From: an uncultured Oscillospiraceae bacterium
Lineage (GTDB): Bacteria; Bacillota; Clostridia; Oscillospirales; Oscillospiraceae
Assembly (NCBI GenBank): GCA_934589155.1
Contig: CAKTNP010000001.1
Span: forward strand, 62,001 to 126,000
Direction of reading: 5' to 3'
DNA: 64,000 bases
Shown: piece by piece, positions 1 through 8,140 of the stretch
How positions within the stretch are numbered: position 1 is the first letter of the stretch
Layout: each line of letters begins with the position of its first letter
The notes under the pieces: model-generated
Database searches by the model: none
Told to the model about the DNA's origin: nothing
Seen by the model: only the letters and a program-made list of their open reading frames with translations
Translations under genes and position numbers: made by a program

Positions 1-47
1 TCCCATTAGGACCCCAGAGGGGTCCTAATGGGTCCCTAGGGCCGCCC

Positions 48-155
48 GCCCCCTGTACCCCCACCCTCCGAAGACAGGGCAGATGTCCTAATTTCACATT
101 AGGGCGATTTCGTAAACAGAATCGCCCCTCCGCCGAAGATTTTGGAGATAGCAAA
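48..155. repeat. Interspersed intergenic repeat, copy 1
   Basis: This stretch closely matches about 23365-23473. Both copies contain CCCCCTGTACCCCCACCCTC, a short variable part with TCCTAATT, then GGGCGATTTCGTAAACAGAA followed by TCGCCCCTCCGCC, AAGATTTT and GAGATAGCAA. The block GGGCGATT...AATCGCCC can fold into a hairpin. No open frame is shared by the copies in a way that suggests a protein, so I read it as a non-coding dispersed element. Confidence 0.75.
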
Positions 156-297
156 AGACGCTTATGCAATGCCTATCATTCTATTGTTCTATTGCAATCT
201 GCTTTCATTTTCAGTTGCACACCTGGGATTTGCGCCCCTGCCGATACGGGGAAGCAGTGCGAAAGCCGGCGGCAGCTTCTCCCAAAACGGATAATTG

Positions 298-326
298 TTG
301 ACGAAAATCCCCGGCGGGGGTACAAT
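298..326 (+). promoter_or_regulatory. Sigma-A-type promoter of the M3 peptidase operon
   Basis: A -35 box TTGACG (298-303) and a -10 box TACAAT (321-326) are separated by exactly 17 bases. A strong Shine-Dalgarno AAGGAGGG lies about 10 bases before the ATG at 359. Confidence 0.7.
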
Positions 327-358
327 AGAACCAACGAAAACAAGGAGGGCGAAAGCCA

Positions 359-2116
359 ATGAACGAAAGATGGGATCTGACCGGCATGTACCGGGGCTTT
401 GAGGATCCGGCCTTTGAGGCGGACCTTCAGAAGTTTCAGGAAATTGTCAAAGATTTTGGGACCTTTACGGGAAAACTTGGGGAACTGGACCCCCAGGAAG
501 CCTTAAAAACCGGATTTTCCTATATGGAATCCATGCGTGAAACAGGCGAGAAGCTCATGGTCTACGCCGCCCTGCGCCAGAGTGCTGACACCAAGGATCC
601 CGCCGCAGGCTCCAATTTGGGCAGGATCCTGGCGGTGGACAGCCAGTCTGCCGGTCCCCAGGCGGCCTTCAGCCACTTTATGGCGGAGCTGCCGGACCTG
701 GACGCCCGGATGGAGAAGGACCCCGTGCTGCGGGAGTACCGGTTCCTGGCCAGGGAGGCCCGGGACAACGACCGGTATCTTTTGGGAACGAAGGGCGAGG
801 AGATCGCCTCCCGCATGAAGCTCTCCGGCTCCAACGCCTGGAGCGACCTGCAGGCCTATCTCACCAGCTCCGTGGCCGTGGACTATGACGGCGGCGTTAC
901 CAACCTCTCCACCATCCGGAATCTGGCCTATTCCGCCGATAAGGGCGTGCGGAAGGCGGCCTATGAAGCGGAGCTTCGGTGCTACGACAAGATCAAGGAC
1001 CCGGTGGCCTACGCCCTGAACTCCATCAAGCTGGAGACCATCAGCCAGTGCCGCCTCCGGGGCTATGAATCTCCCCTGGACAAGACCCTGCGGGACAGCC
1101 GCATGAGCCGGGCAACCCTGGACGCCTTGTTCTCCACCATGGATGAGAGCCTGCCCAAATTCTGGAAGTATCTGAAGCTGAAGGGCAAGGCCCTGGGCCA
1201 TGAGAACGGCCTGCCCTGGTACGACCTGTTCGCCCCCATGGGCGCTTCCGGCAAGACCTACACCACCGAGGAGGCCCGGGATTACCTGCTGAACATTTTC
1301 GGCGGCTTTGACGGGGAGCTCCACGACATGGTGCAGCGGGCCTTTGGCGAGAGCTGGATCGACTTCTATCCCCGGGACGGCAAGGTGGGCGGCGCCTTCT
1401 GCCAGGAGGTCACCTGCCTGGGCCAGAGCCGGGTGCTGACCAACTTTGACGGTATGTTCGGCGACATCGTTACCCTGGCCCATGAGTTGGGCCACGCCTT
1501 CCACAACCTGAATCTGGTGAGCCAGCGGCCCCTGAACCGGGACTACGCCATGCCCGTGGCGGAGACCGCCTCCACCTTCAACGAGTGCGTGGTCATGAAC
1601 GCCGCTATTGCCGCCGCCCAGGATCCCCGGGAGAAGCTGGGCCTCATCGAGAGCCAGCTTCAGGACGCCACCCAGATCATCTGCGACATTTACTCCCGCT
1701 ACCGCTTTGAAAGCGCCGTTTTTGCCAGCCGGGAGCAGGAGTTCATGCCCGCCGACACCCTGTGCAAGATCATGCTCCAGGCCCAGAAGGACTCCTACGG
1801 CGACGGCCTGGATCCTAACGTGCTGCACCCCTATATGTGGGTGTGCAAGAGCCACTATTACGGCGGCGTCAGTTTCTACAACTTCCCCTACGCCTTTGGC
1901 GGTCTGCTGGCCCGGGGCCTCTACGCCAAGTACCTGGAGGAGGGCCAGGCCTTTGTGCCCAGGTACAAGGCCTTCCTGCGGGCTACCCCCGTGGCCACGG
2001 CGGAGGACGCGGCCAAGGTGGCGGGCATCGACCTGACGGACCGGGCCTTCTGGGCATCGGGCCTGAAGATGATCACAGACCGGATCGACGAGCTGGAGGC
2101 TCTTTTGAAGGAGTAA
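359..2116 (+). CDS. pepF: M3 family oligoendopeptidase (PepF-like)
   Basis: This is a cytoplasmic zinc metallopeptidase of the M3 (oligoendopeptidase F / thimet) family, which cuts short peptides. The 585-residue product has no signal peptide and is near the usual family length of about 600. The active site HELGH is at residues 375-379, and the third zinc ligand is the glutamate of AETASTFNE near residue 402. Long helical segments precede the catalytic part, as is typical. An AAGGAGGG Shine-Dalgarno supports the ATG chosen. The M18 aminopeptidase gene starts 4 bases downstream, so the two probably form a peptide-degradation operon. The function call is by family; peptide preference cannot be read from sequence. 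Confidence 0.93.
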   Translation: MNERWDLTGMYRGFEDPAFEADLQKFQEIVKDFGTFTGKLGELDPQEALKTGFSYMESMRETGEKLMVYAALRQSADTKDPAAGSNLGRILAVDSQSAGPQAAFSHFMAELPDLDARMEKDPVLREYRFLAREARDNDRYLLGTKGEEIASRMKLSGSNAWSDLQAYLTSSVAVDYDGGVTNLSTIRNLAYSADKGVRKAAYEAELRCYDKIKDPVAYALNSIKLETISQCRLRGYESPLDKTLRDSRMSRATLDALFSTMDESLPKFWKYLKLKGKALGHENGLPWYDLFAPMGASGKTYTTEEARDYLLNIFGGFDGELHDMVQRAFGESWIDFYPRDGKVGGAFCQEVTCLGQSRVLTNFDGMFGDIVTLAHELGHAFHNLNLVSQRPLNRDYAMPVAETASTFNECVVMNAAIAAAQDPREKLGLIESQLQDATQIICDIYSRYRFESAVFASREQEFMPADTLCKIMLQAQKDSYGDGLDPNVLHPYMWVCKSHYYGGVSFYNFPYAFGGLLARGLYAKYLEEGQAFVPRYKAFLRATPVATAEDAAKVAGIDLTDRAFWASGLKMITDRIDELEALLKE

Positions 2117-2119
2117 AAC

Positions 2120-3424
2120 ATGGCAAAATACGCAAAGGCTCTGGCGGCCTTCTTAAACGCCAGCCACAGCAATTTTCATGCCGTGGAGAACCTGCGGACC
2201 GCCCTGGAGGAACAGGGCTATGCCCGGTTGACCCAGGAAATGGAATGGAAGCTCCAGCCCGGGGGAAAATACTATACCACGAGGAACGGCTCCGCCATTC
2301 TGGCCTTCCGGGTGCCGGAGGGAGAACCCCGGGGCTTTCTCATGAGTGCCAGCCACTCCGACCGGCCCACCTTCCAGATCAAAGAGAACGCGGAGCAGCC
2401 CTCCGGGGCCTACCTGCGGCTGGCCGTGGAGAAATACGGCGGCATGATCCTGTCCACCTGGCTGGACCGTCCCCTGTCCGTTGCGGGCCGGGTGCTGGTC
2501 CGCACCGGCTCCGGCATTGAGAGCCGCCTGGTGGACCTGGACCGGGACCTGTGCCTGATCCCCAACGTGGCCATCCACATGAACCGGAAGGTCAACGAGG
2601 GCTATGCCTGGAACCCGGCGGTGGATCTGCTGCCCCTTGTGGGCCCCGCCGCGAAAAAGGGCTGGTTCCTGGACACCGTGGCGGAGGCCGCCGGGGCGGC
2701 GCCCCAGGACATTCTGGGCACGGACCTGACCCTGTACGTCCGCCAGCCCGCCAGTCTCTGGGGCCCGGAGGAGGACTATATTTCCTCCCAGGCTCTGGAC
2801 GACCTGCAGTGCGCCTTCGGCACCATGCAGGGCTTCCTGGCCGCCGGTACCGGGGCATCCGTCCCCCTGTGCTGCGTCTTTGACAACGAGGAGGTAGGCT
2901 CCAACACCATGCAGGGCGCCGACTCTGACTTTTTGAAGGACGCCCTGCAAAGGATCTGCGCCGCTTTGGACCTGGACCTGTCCCGGGAGCTGGGCCGGAG
3001 CCTGATGGTCTCCGCCGACAACGCCCACGCCGTCCACCCCAACCATCCGGAGTATGCCGACCCCGGCAACGGTCCCGTCGTCAACGGCGGCATCGTGCTG
3101 AAATTCAACGCCAACCGGCGCTATACCACCGACGGTGTCACGGCAGCCCTGTTCCGGGAGGTCTGCGCCCGGGCGGAGGTGCCGGTCCAGACCTATTATA
3201 ACCGGGCGGACCTGCCCGGCGGCAGCACCCTGGGCAACATTTCCACCGCCCAGGTCTCCGTGCCCACGGTGGACATCGGCCTGGCCCAGCTGGCCATGCA
3301 CTCGGCCTATGAGACCGCCGGTACCCGGGATACGGACCACCTGGTGGAGGCCATGGCGGTCTATTTCGGTCTGAACCTCCGCCGGGAGGGGGACCTCATC
3401 CGGCTGGAAAGCTGCGAGAAATAA
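2120..3424 (+). CDS. apeB: M18 family aminopeptidase
   Basis: This is a 434-residue dinuclear-zinc aminopeptidase of family M18 (aspartyl/lysine aminopeptidase type), which removes N-terminal residues from peptides. Visible metal and catalytic motifs are SASHSD (His79, Asp81), the central DNEEVGS at 255-261, SADNAHAVHPNHPE, and the C-terminal LAMHSAYETAG with His394. Length and motif order match full-length M18 enzymes. It starts 4 bases after the M3 peptidase and is followed 6 bases later by the DUF2461 gene, so it sits mid-operon. M18 enzymes usually act as large cytoplasmic oligomers. The exact substrate is not determinable, so the symbol follows the clostridial naming convention. Confidence 0.9.
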   Translation: MAKYAKALAAFLNASHSNFHAVENLRTALEEQGYARLTQEMEWKLQPGGKYYTTRNGSAILAFRVPEGEPRGFLMSASHSDRPTFQIKENAEQPSGAYLRLAVEKYGGMILSTWLDRPLSVAGRVLVRTGSGIESRLVDLDRDLCLIPNVAIHMNRKVNEGYAWNPAVDLLPLVGPAAKKGWFLDTVAEAAGAAPQDILGTDLTLYVRQPASLWGPEEDYISSQALDDLQCAFGTMQGFLAAGTGASVPLCCVFDNEEVGSNTMQGADSDFLKDALQRICAALDLDLSRELGRSLMVSADNAHAVHPNHPEYADPGNGPVVNGGIVLKFNANRRYTTDGVTAALFREVCARAEVPVQTYYNRADLPGGSTLGNISTAQVSVPTVDIGLAQLAMHSAYETAGTRDTDHLVEAMAVYFGLNLRREGDLIRLESCEK

Positions 3425-3430
3425 GAGGGA

Positions 3431-4084
3431 ATGCGGATGTTTCAAGGATTTGCGCCGGAGACCTTCGACTTTTTGTGGGGGATCCGGATGAACAACAACC
3501 GGGACTGGTTCCTGGCCCATAAGAAAGAGTATCAGAAGTTTCTCTATGAGCCCCTGCGGGAGCTGGGCGGGGAGCTGTACGAGCCCTTCCGGGAGGTGCC
3601 GGGGCTGAATCTCCATGTGGCCAGAATCTACCGGGACACCCGGCTCCATCACCCGGACCCCTATAAAGAGGACCTGTGGTGCTCCATCCGCCGGGAGTCC
3701 CCCTTCTGGAGCGAGCACCCCAGCCTGTATTTTGACATTTCCCCGGAGGGGGTCAGCTACGGCTTTACCCTGTGGCGGCCCAAGCCCGCCGCCATGGAGG
3801 CCTTCCGCCGGGAGCTGGAACGGGACCCGGAGGGGTTCCGCCGCCTGCTTCAAAAAACGGAGCGGGTCCTGGGTGCTTCCGTGACGGCGGAGAGCTACAA
3901 GCGGCCCAAGCCCTGTGATAACCCCAATATGGGCCCCTGGTATCACTGGAAAAGCGACATCGGTCTGAGCCTTTCCGAGAATGTGGGGGAGAATCTCTTC
4001 ACCCCGGAGCTGAAGGACCGGGTGGCCGCCGCGCTTCAGGCCCTGCTGCCCCTTCACGAATATTTCCAGAAAATAACAGGCTAA
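3431..4084 (+). CDS. DUF2461 (TIGR02453) family protein
   Basis: A 217-residue protein that begins MRMFQGFAPETFDFLWGIRM and continues with NNNRDWFLAHKKEY, the hallmark start of the DUF2461/TIGR02453 family. The central LHVARIYRDTR and a later SDIGLSL segment also fit the family. There is no signal peptide or membrane segment. The biochemical role of the family is unknown. It is the last gene of the three-gene peptidase operon, followed by an intrinsic terminator. Linkage to the two peptidases is the only functional hint and may be coincidental. Confidence 0.85.
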   Translation: MRMFQGFAPETFDFLWGIRMNNNRDWFLAHKKEYQKFLYEPLRELGGELYEPFREVPGLNLHVARIYRDTRLHHPDPYKEDLWCSIRRESPFWSEHPSLYFDISPEGVSYGFTLWRPKPAAMEAFRRELERDPEGFRRLLQKTERVLGASVTAESYKRPKPCDNPNMGPWYHWKSDIGLSLSENVGENLFTPELKDRVAAALQALLPLHEYFQKITG

Positions 4085-4108
4085 ATTCCGGAAACACAGG
4101 AAAAAACA

Positions 4109-4157
4109 AGAGCACCGGCGTTCGGATCCCTTGAGATCCCGGCGCCGGTGCTTTTTC
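4109..4157 (+). terminator. Intrinsic terminator of the peptidase operon
   Basis: AGCACCGGCG (4111-4120) pairs with CGCCGGTGCT (4143-4152), with further pairing inside (GGATC/GATCC), and is followed by a run of five T. It closes the operon before spoIVB. Confidence 0.85.
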
Positions 4158-4265
4158 CATAGGAAAAGAACCGGGTTTTTGTTAAAACTTCCTTGGACTT
4201 TTTGGGCGGCTCCGCGCCATATTAACCATCGGGACCTCAATTTTTGACGAAAGGACGGAGGCACT

Positions 4266-5228
4266 GTGAAAAAATTTCAGATCCGGATGGGACTGACGGT
4301 CCTGATCCTGGCCCTGCTGCTGGTACCGGCCCGGGCGGCCACGCTGCTGGTGCCCGTGGGCCGGACCATCGGCCTGCGGCTCAGCACCCGGGGGGTCACG
4401 GTGGCGGAATTTCAAAAGGAAGGGACCTGCCCCGGAAGAGAGGCGGGCCTCCAGGTGGGGGACGTGATCCTGCGGGTGGGGGACCGGGACATCGGCTCCG
4501 CCCGGGAGCTCCAGGAGGCGCTGGGGGACTGCGGCGGCGCCGCGGAGCTGACCCTGCGGCGCAAGGGCCGGGAGCATAAGGTCCAGGTGGCCCTGGAGCC
4601 GGGGAACAGCCGCCTGGGGGTCTATGTCCGGGAGGGCGTCACCGGCATCGGCACCGTGACCTATTATGATCCGGAAACGGGCCGCTTCGGGGCCCTGGGC
4701 CACGGCGTCAGCTCCGGCGACGGAGAGCTGGTGGAAATGCGGGGCGGCCAGGCTCTGTCCTCCCGGGTGGTGGAGGTGAAGCGGGGCCAGGCCGGGACCC
4801 CGGGCCAGCTCCGGGGGGCCTTTTCCGACGGGCAGACCCTGGGAGAGCTGACGGCCAACACGGCCCGGGGCCTGTTCGGGCAATGCGAACAGCCCTTCCC
4901 GGGGGAGCCCATGCCCGCTGCGGAGCAGGATGAGATCCACACGGGCAAGGCGGAGATCCTGTCCAACGTGTCCGGCACGGCGGTCCGCCGGTATGAGGTG
5001 GAGATCCTGCGGCTTTATCCCGAGGACAAGGCCCAGGGCCGGAACATCCTCCTGCGGGTCACGGATGGGGACCTGATCGCTCAGACCGGGGGCATCGTCC
5101 AGGGCATGTCCGGTTCGCCCATTTTGCAGGACGGCCGCCTGGTGGGCGCCGTGACCCATGTTTTGGTCAACGATCCTACCACAGGATACGGCATTTTCAT
5201 TGAAAATATGCTGTCCGCCGCGGCATGA
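4266..5228 (+). CDS. spoIVB: SpoIVB peptidase (S55), stage IV sporulation
   Basis: SpoIVB is a secreted serine protease made in the forespore. In the known Bacillus pathway it signals across the intermembrane space to activate pro-sigma-K processing. This 320-residue copy starts with GTG behind GGACGGAGG and has an N-terminal hydrophobic signal/anchor (about residues 6-24). A PDZ domain follows (about 35-110), then the S55 protease domain with GHGVSSGD (His146) and GMSGSP (Ser284), ending VTHVLVNDPTTGYGIFIENM. It is shorter than the B. subtilis protein, mainly in the N-terminal part. In many sporulators spo0A is the next gene; here a branched-chain amino acid carrier lies between them. Confidence 0.93.
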   Translation: MKKFQIRMGLTVLILALLLVPARAATLLVPVGRTIGLRLSTRGVTVAEFQKEGTCPGREAGLQVGDVILRVGDRDIGSARELQEALGDCGGAAELTLRRKGREHKVQVALEPGNSRLGVYVREGVTGIGTVTYYDPETGRFGALGHGVSSGDGELVEMRGGQALSSRVVEVKRGQAGTPGQLRGAFSDGQTLGELTANTARGLFGQCEQPFPGEPMPAAEQDEIHTGKAEILSNVSGTAVRRYEVEILRLYPEDKAQGRNILLRVTDGDLIAQTGGIVQGMSGSPILQDGRLVGAVTHVLVNDPTTGYGIFIENMLSAAA

Positions 5229-5234
5229 AAAGAT

Positions 5235-5281
5235 CCGCCCCGGGGAAGAACCTTGTCTCCTTCCCCGGGGCGGCAGTTTTT
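5235..5281. terminator. Bidirectional terminator between spoIVB and brnQ
   Basis: CCGCCCCGGGGAAG (5235-5248) pairs perfectly with CTTCCCCGGGGCGG (5260-5273), followed by CAGTTTTT on the plus strand. It lies between convergent genes and can serve spoIVB; its role for brnQ is less clear. Confidence 0.85.
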
Positions 5282-5284
5282 GGC

Positions 5285-6607
5285 TTATTTCTCGGCGGCC
5301 GCCCGGGGCCGGAACAGAAGTCCCATCCCCAGGCTCAGGACCAGCATCCCGGCGGCCACGCTGACCCAGCCAAAGCCCAGACGGTACAGGGGCAGCCGGT
5401 GGAGCAGGGATTCCAGGGCCCCCAGGGGCACCTGGGCGTCGCTGATGGCGGAAGCTATGCTGACGGCGCCGGTGCCCAGCACCGTCATGGGATAGACGAA
5501 TGGGTTTTCCTTCCACAGGTCGTGGCTTAGCCCCAGCAGGATCAGCACGATGGACACGGGATAGATGGCGTTGAGCACCGGGATGGAAATGCTCAGGATC
5601 ATGTTCAGGCCCAGGTTGCAGATGAGTAGGGAGAAAAAGGTGATGATGTACACCCAGGCCCGATAGGAGACCTTTTGAAACAGGGTGGAAAAGTACTGGG
5701 AAATGGAGTTGATGAGCCCCACGCAGGTGGTAAGGCAGGCCAGGGTGAAGATGGCCGCCAGCAGCAGGGCGCCGGTGCTGCCGAAGACCTGATACACGAT
5801 GGACCGCAGCAGCCAGGCCCCGTTTTCCTGGACCGCGTACACCCCGGAGCTGCACATGCCCATATAGGACAGCATGGCGTAGACCAGGGCCAGGATGGTC
5901 CCGGCCAGGAGACCGGCATAGACCGTATAGCGCATTTTGTCCCGCCGCTTCTGAAGACCGAAGGCACCCAGGGTGGAGGAGATCACCAGGCCGAAATTCA
6001 GGGCGGCAATGGTGTCCATGGTGTTGTAGCCCTCGGTGAAGCCCTTGAGCAGGGGAGAGGCTGCATAGCTCTCCTGGGGTCCGGCGATCCGGACCTGGCC
6101 CCGGAACAGGAAGCAGACGAACAGCAGGGTGATGAGGGTCAGCAGCAGGGGCGTCAGCCCCCGGCCAATCCGGTCCACCAGCTTTCCCGGGTTTAGGCAC
6201 AGCCACAGGGCGATGAGGAAAAAGACCAGGGAATAGGCCGCCATCCACAGGGACGTGTTGGCGCCCTGGGGCAGATAGGGGGCCACCGCCATTTCAAAGG
6301 GCACCGAGGCCGCCCGGGGGATCCCCAGCCCCGGGCCGATGGACAGGTAAATGAGAACGGTGTAGAGGAGGGCGAACCGCCGCCCCACCTGGCGGCCCAG
6401 ATTCTGGAGCCCGTCGAACCGGGCCACGACCACCACGCCCAAAACCGGCAGCACCACCGCCGTCATGAGAAAGCCCGCCATGGCCGGCACCGTGCTGGAC
6501 CCGGCGTTCTGCCCCAAAAAGGGCGGGAAGATCAGATTCCCCGCCCCGAAGAACAGGGCGAAGAGCATGACGCTGACCACCAATAGATCCCGTTTTCCCA
6601 GTTTCAT
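5285..6607 (-). CDS. brnQ: Branched-chain amino acid carrier (LIVCS family, BrnQ)
   Basis: This is a 440-residue integral membrane protein with about 12 hydrophobic segments. It begins MKLGKRDLLVVSVMLFALFF and continues with GAGNLIFPP, the characteristic first helix of the LIVCS family of cation-coupled leucine/isoleucine/valine symporters. Length matches BrnQ proteins. A T-box leader lies directly upstream (6637-6905), which fits amino-acid-starvation control of a branched-chain amino acid importer. The gene is on the minus strand, sitting alone between spoIVB and spo0A. GAGAGG is the likely ribosome site before the ATG at 6607. Confidence 0.93.
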   Translation of the reverse strand: MKLGKRDLLVVSVMLFALFFGAGNLIFPPFLGQNAGSSTVPAMAGFLMTAVVLPVLGVVVVARFDGLQNLGRQVGRRFALLYTVLIYLSIGPGLGIPRAASVPFEMAVAPYLPQGANTSLWMAAYSLVFFLIALWLCLNPGKLVDRIGRGLTPLLLTLITLLFVCFLFRGQVRIAGPQESYAASPLLKGFTEGYNTMDTIAALNFGLVISSTLGAFGLQKRRDKMRYTVYAGLLAGTILALVYAMLSYMGMCSSGVYAVQENGAWLLRSIVYQVFGSTGALLLAAIFTLACLTTCVGLINSISQYFSTLFQKVSYRAWVYIITFFSLLICNLGLNMILSISIPVLNAIYPVSIVLILLGLSHDLWKENPFVYPMTVLGTGAVSIASAISDAQVPLGALESLLHRLPLYRLGFGWVSVAAGMLVLSLGMGLLFRPRAAAEK

Positions 6608-6636
6608 TCCGCATTACCTCTCAATTTGCATAAAAT

Positions 6637-6905
6637 AAAAGACTCGTCTCAAATTTCTTTGAGACGAGTCTTGCAATACAATCCCCGCGGTACCACTCAA
6701 ATTGCGCGCCCGGGGCGCGCCCCTTCGGACTCCGACAAGTCCTAGGCACTGACGCAGCCTGCGCGGAGGCCCCTACTGGCTTTCGCTTTGGGGGAACTCA
6801 GCTCGGAAGGGATGGGATCTTGAAGGCAGTCCGCCGGGCTTCCACCGTCCCCGGCTCTCTATCAGCTGTACGATCAGATCCGTCTTCGTCATCGCTTTTG
6901 ATTCA
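6637..6905 (-). ncRNA. T-box riboswitch leader of brnQ (probably tRNA-Ile)
   Basis: Read on the minus strand, the leader contains Stem I features (GACGAAGACGG, then AGAGAGCCGGGGACGGTGGA), an AGATCCCATCC specifier region, and the T-box core GAGTGGTACCGCGGGG (about 6684-6699). It ends in a terminator hairpin, AGACTCGTCTCAAA...TTTGAGACGAGTC, followed by TTTTATTTT (about 6637-6673). T-boxes bind uncharged tRNA and prevent termination. The specifier region contains AUC, suggesting isoleucine, but the exact codon assignment by eye is not certain. Confidence 0.9.
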
Positions 6906-6915
6906 ATTTAATTTT

Positions 6916-6944
6916 ATTATACCGGCAAAGCTCCGGCCTGTCAA
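6916..6944 (-). promoter_or_regulatory. Consensus promoter of the brnQ T-box transcript
   Basis: On the minus strand TTGACA (6939-6944) and TATAAT (6916-6921) are both perfect consensus with a 17-base spacer. Transcription would begin near 6909, just before the T-box Stem I. A TGTCGAA element (6952-6958) lies 7 bases upstream of the -35 box. Confidence 0.9.
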
Positions 6945-6951
6945 TAGAAAA

Positions 6952-7094
6952 TGTCGAAATCCGTCGAAGTCCCGGCGCCGCACGCTCTCGACCGAAGGAC
7001 ATTTGTGTGGGGAATGTGGGAAAAGAAATGGGAAATCAAACAAAGTGTCACAATAATGCAAAAAAGACCACTGACGAGAAAAATAAGTGTCGAA
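6952..7094. promoter_or_regulatory. Putative Spo0A boxes upstream of spo0A
   Basis: TGTCGAA, the consensus 0A box core, occurs exactly at 6952-6958 and at 7088-7094. CGTCGAA lies at 6962-6968, one mismatch away and 10 bases after the first. Phosphorylated Spo0A is known to bind such boxes and in Bacilli regulates its own promoter. The region 7095-7231 is AT-rich and should hold the spo0A promoter, but I could not pick one convincing set of -35/-10 boxes. A small GGGGCAAAATGCCCC hairpin lies at about 7188-7202. Confidence 0.6.
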
Positions 7095-7231
7095 AAATGT
7101 CTAACAATCACGAACGATTATTCATTAAAGCTATTGCAAAAATTGTGAGTTTATGGTAATTTATTACTGTCGCAGCGATAGGACAAGGGGCAAAATGCCC
7201 CAAAACTTTACAATGGTAGGAGAGGAGATTC

Positions 7232-8017
7232 ATGGAGGCGCGAGTCAAAGTTTTGATCGCAGACAGCAGCGAGGAATTCAGCTGCCGTCTGAAAGAGACC
7301 CTGAAAGGAAACGAAGCATATGAAGTCGCGGGGATCGTCAGCGACGGCGAACAGGCCCTGGAACAGGTGCGGCGGCTGCAGCCGGACATTCTGGTCCTGG
7401 ACCTGATGCTGGCCAAGCGGGACGGCATCAGTGTTCTGAAGGCCATGAACGGCATGGACCGGAAGCCCCTGGTGCTGGCCACGTCGGGATTCTGGACCGA
7501 GTACGTAGGCACCACGGCCGCCAACCTGGGCGTCCGGTATCTGATGCTGAAGCCCTGCGATATGACCGCTCTGGTAGAGCGGCTGGACGAGATCCGCATG
7601 GCGGAGAAAAACAAAAAGCCGGCCCCGGCCCGACGGGCCCAGCCGGAGGTCAATATTGAGACCATGGTGACCAACATTATTCATGAGATCGGCGTTCCCG
7701 CCCATATTAAGGGCTATCAGTACCTGCGGGAGGCCATTATGATTGCCGTAAATGATATGGATGTGATCAATGCCATTACCAAGGTCCTGTATCCCCAGGT
7801 GGCAAAGACCTTTCAGACCACACCCTCGAGAGTGGAGCGGGCCATCCGCCACGCCATCGAGGTGGCCTGGGACCGGGGAGACCTGGATACCTTGCAGAGA
7901 TTTTTCGGCTATACCGTGTCGAATACCAAGGGCAAGCCCACCAACAGTGAGTTCATCGCCCTGATCGCGGATAAGCTGCAATTGCAATTGAAGAACATGG
8001 ACACGGCCCAGATGTAG
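7232..8017 (+). CDS. spo0A: Spo0A, master regulator of sporulation
   Basis: Spo0A is the response regulator that starts sporulation when phosphorylated. The 261-residue product has an N-terminal receiver domain (about 1-120) with phospho-acceptor Asp57 in LVLDLML and the conserved Lys in LMLKPCD. The C-terminal Spo0A DNA-binding domain (about 145-261) contains [19 protein letters not shown] and [20 protein letters not shown], nearly invariant in the family. The ATG follows AGGAGAGGAG. Possible 0A boxes upstream suggest autoregulation. The position after spoIVB is the classic arrangement, interrupted here by brnQ on the other strand. Confidence 0.97.
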   Translation: MEARVKVLIADSSEEFSCRLKETLKGNEAYEVAGIVSDGEQALEQVRRLQPDILVLDLMLAKRDGISVLKAMNGMDRKPLVLATSGFWTEYVGTTAANLGVRYLMLKPCDMTALVERLDEIRMAEKNKKPAPARRAQPEVNIETMVTNIIHEIGVPAHIKGYQYLREAIMIAVNDMDVINAITKVLYPQVAKTFQTTPSRVERAIRHAIEVAWDRGDLDTLQRFFGYTVSNTKGKPTNSEFIALIADKLQLQLKNMDTAQM

Positions 8018-8091
8018 GGCCTTACAAAAACCGCTGCGAAAGAGAGAAGGTCCCATTCCGGGATGGGTATTCGGATGTTGAAGAGAGAAAA

Positions 8092-8136
8092 CCTCCGGCA
8101 GAAATCGGCTCGATCGGTTTCTGCCGGAGATTTTTT
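8092..8136. terminator. Terminator between spo0A and the DeoR regulator
   Basis: CTCCGGCAGAAA (8093-8104) pairs with TTTCTGCCGGAG (8118-8129) and is followed by six T. It separates convergent genes and ends the spo0A transcript. Confidence 0.9.
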
Positions 8137-8140
8137 GTGT

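Larger units (their letters stand above)
1..358. other. Intergenic region with hairpin and repeat copy
   Basis: No gene is visible here. Positions 2-15 and 19-32 are perfect 14-base inverted arms (CCCATTAGGACCCC and its complement) around a 3-base loop. They may be the terminator or a processed hairpin of a gene left of the window. Positions about 48-155 are one copy of an interspersed repeat that recurs at about 23365-23473. The remainder, 160-290, holds nothing I recognise before the promoter of the peptidase gene. Confidence 0.6.

Noticed and set aside
4200-4262. Sigma-G or sigma-F promoter of spoIVB
   Set aside because: A CATATTA string resembles the -10 element, but no matching -35 element lies at the right distance, so I did not call it.
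2153-4264. A 703-codon open frame on the minus strand opposite the two peptidases and the DUF2461 gene
   Set aside because: It is antisense to three well-supported genes, is rich in Gly/Pro/Val/His as expected from a GC-rich shadow frame, and has no ribosome site or recognisable domain.
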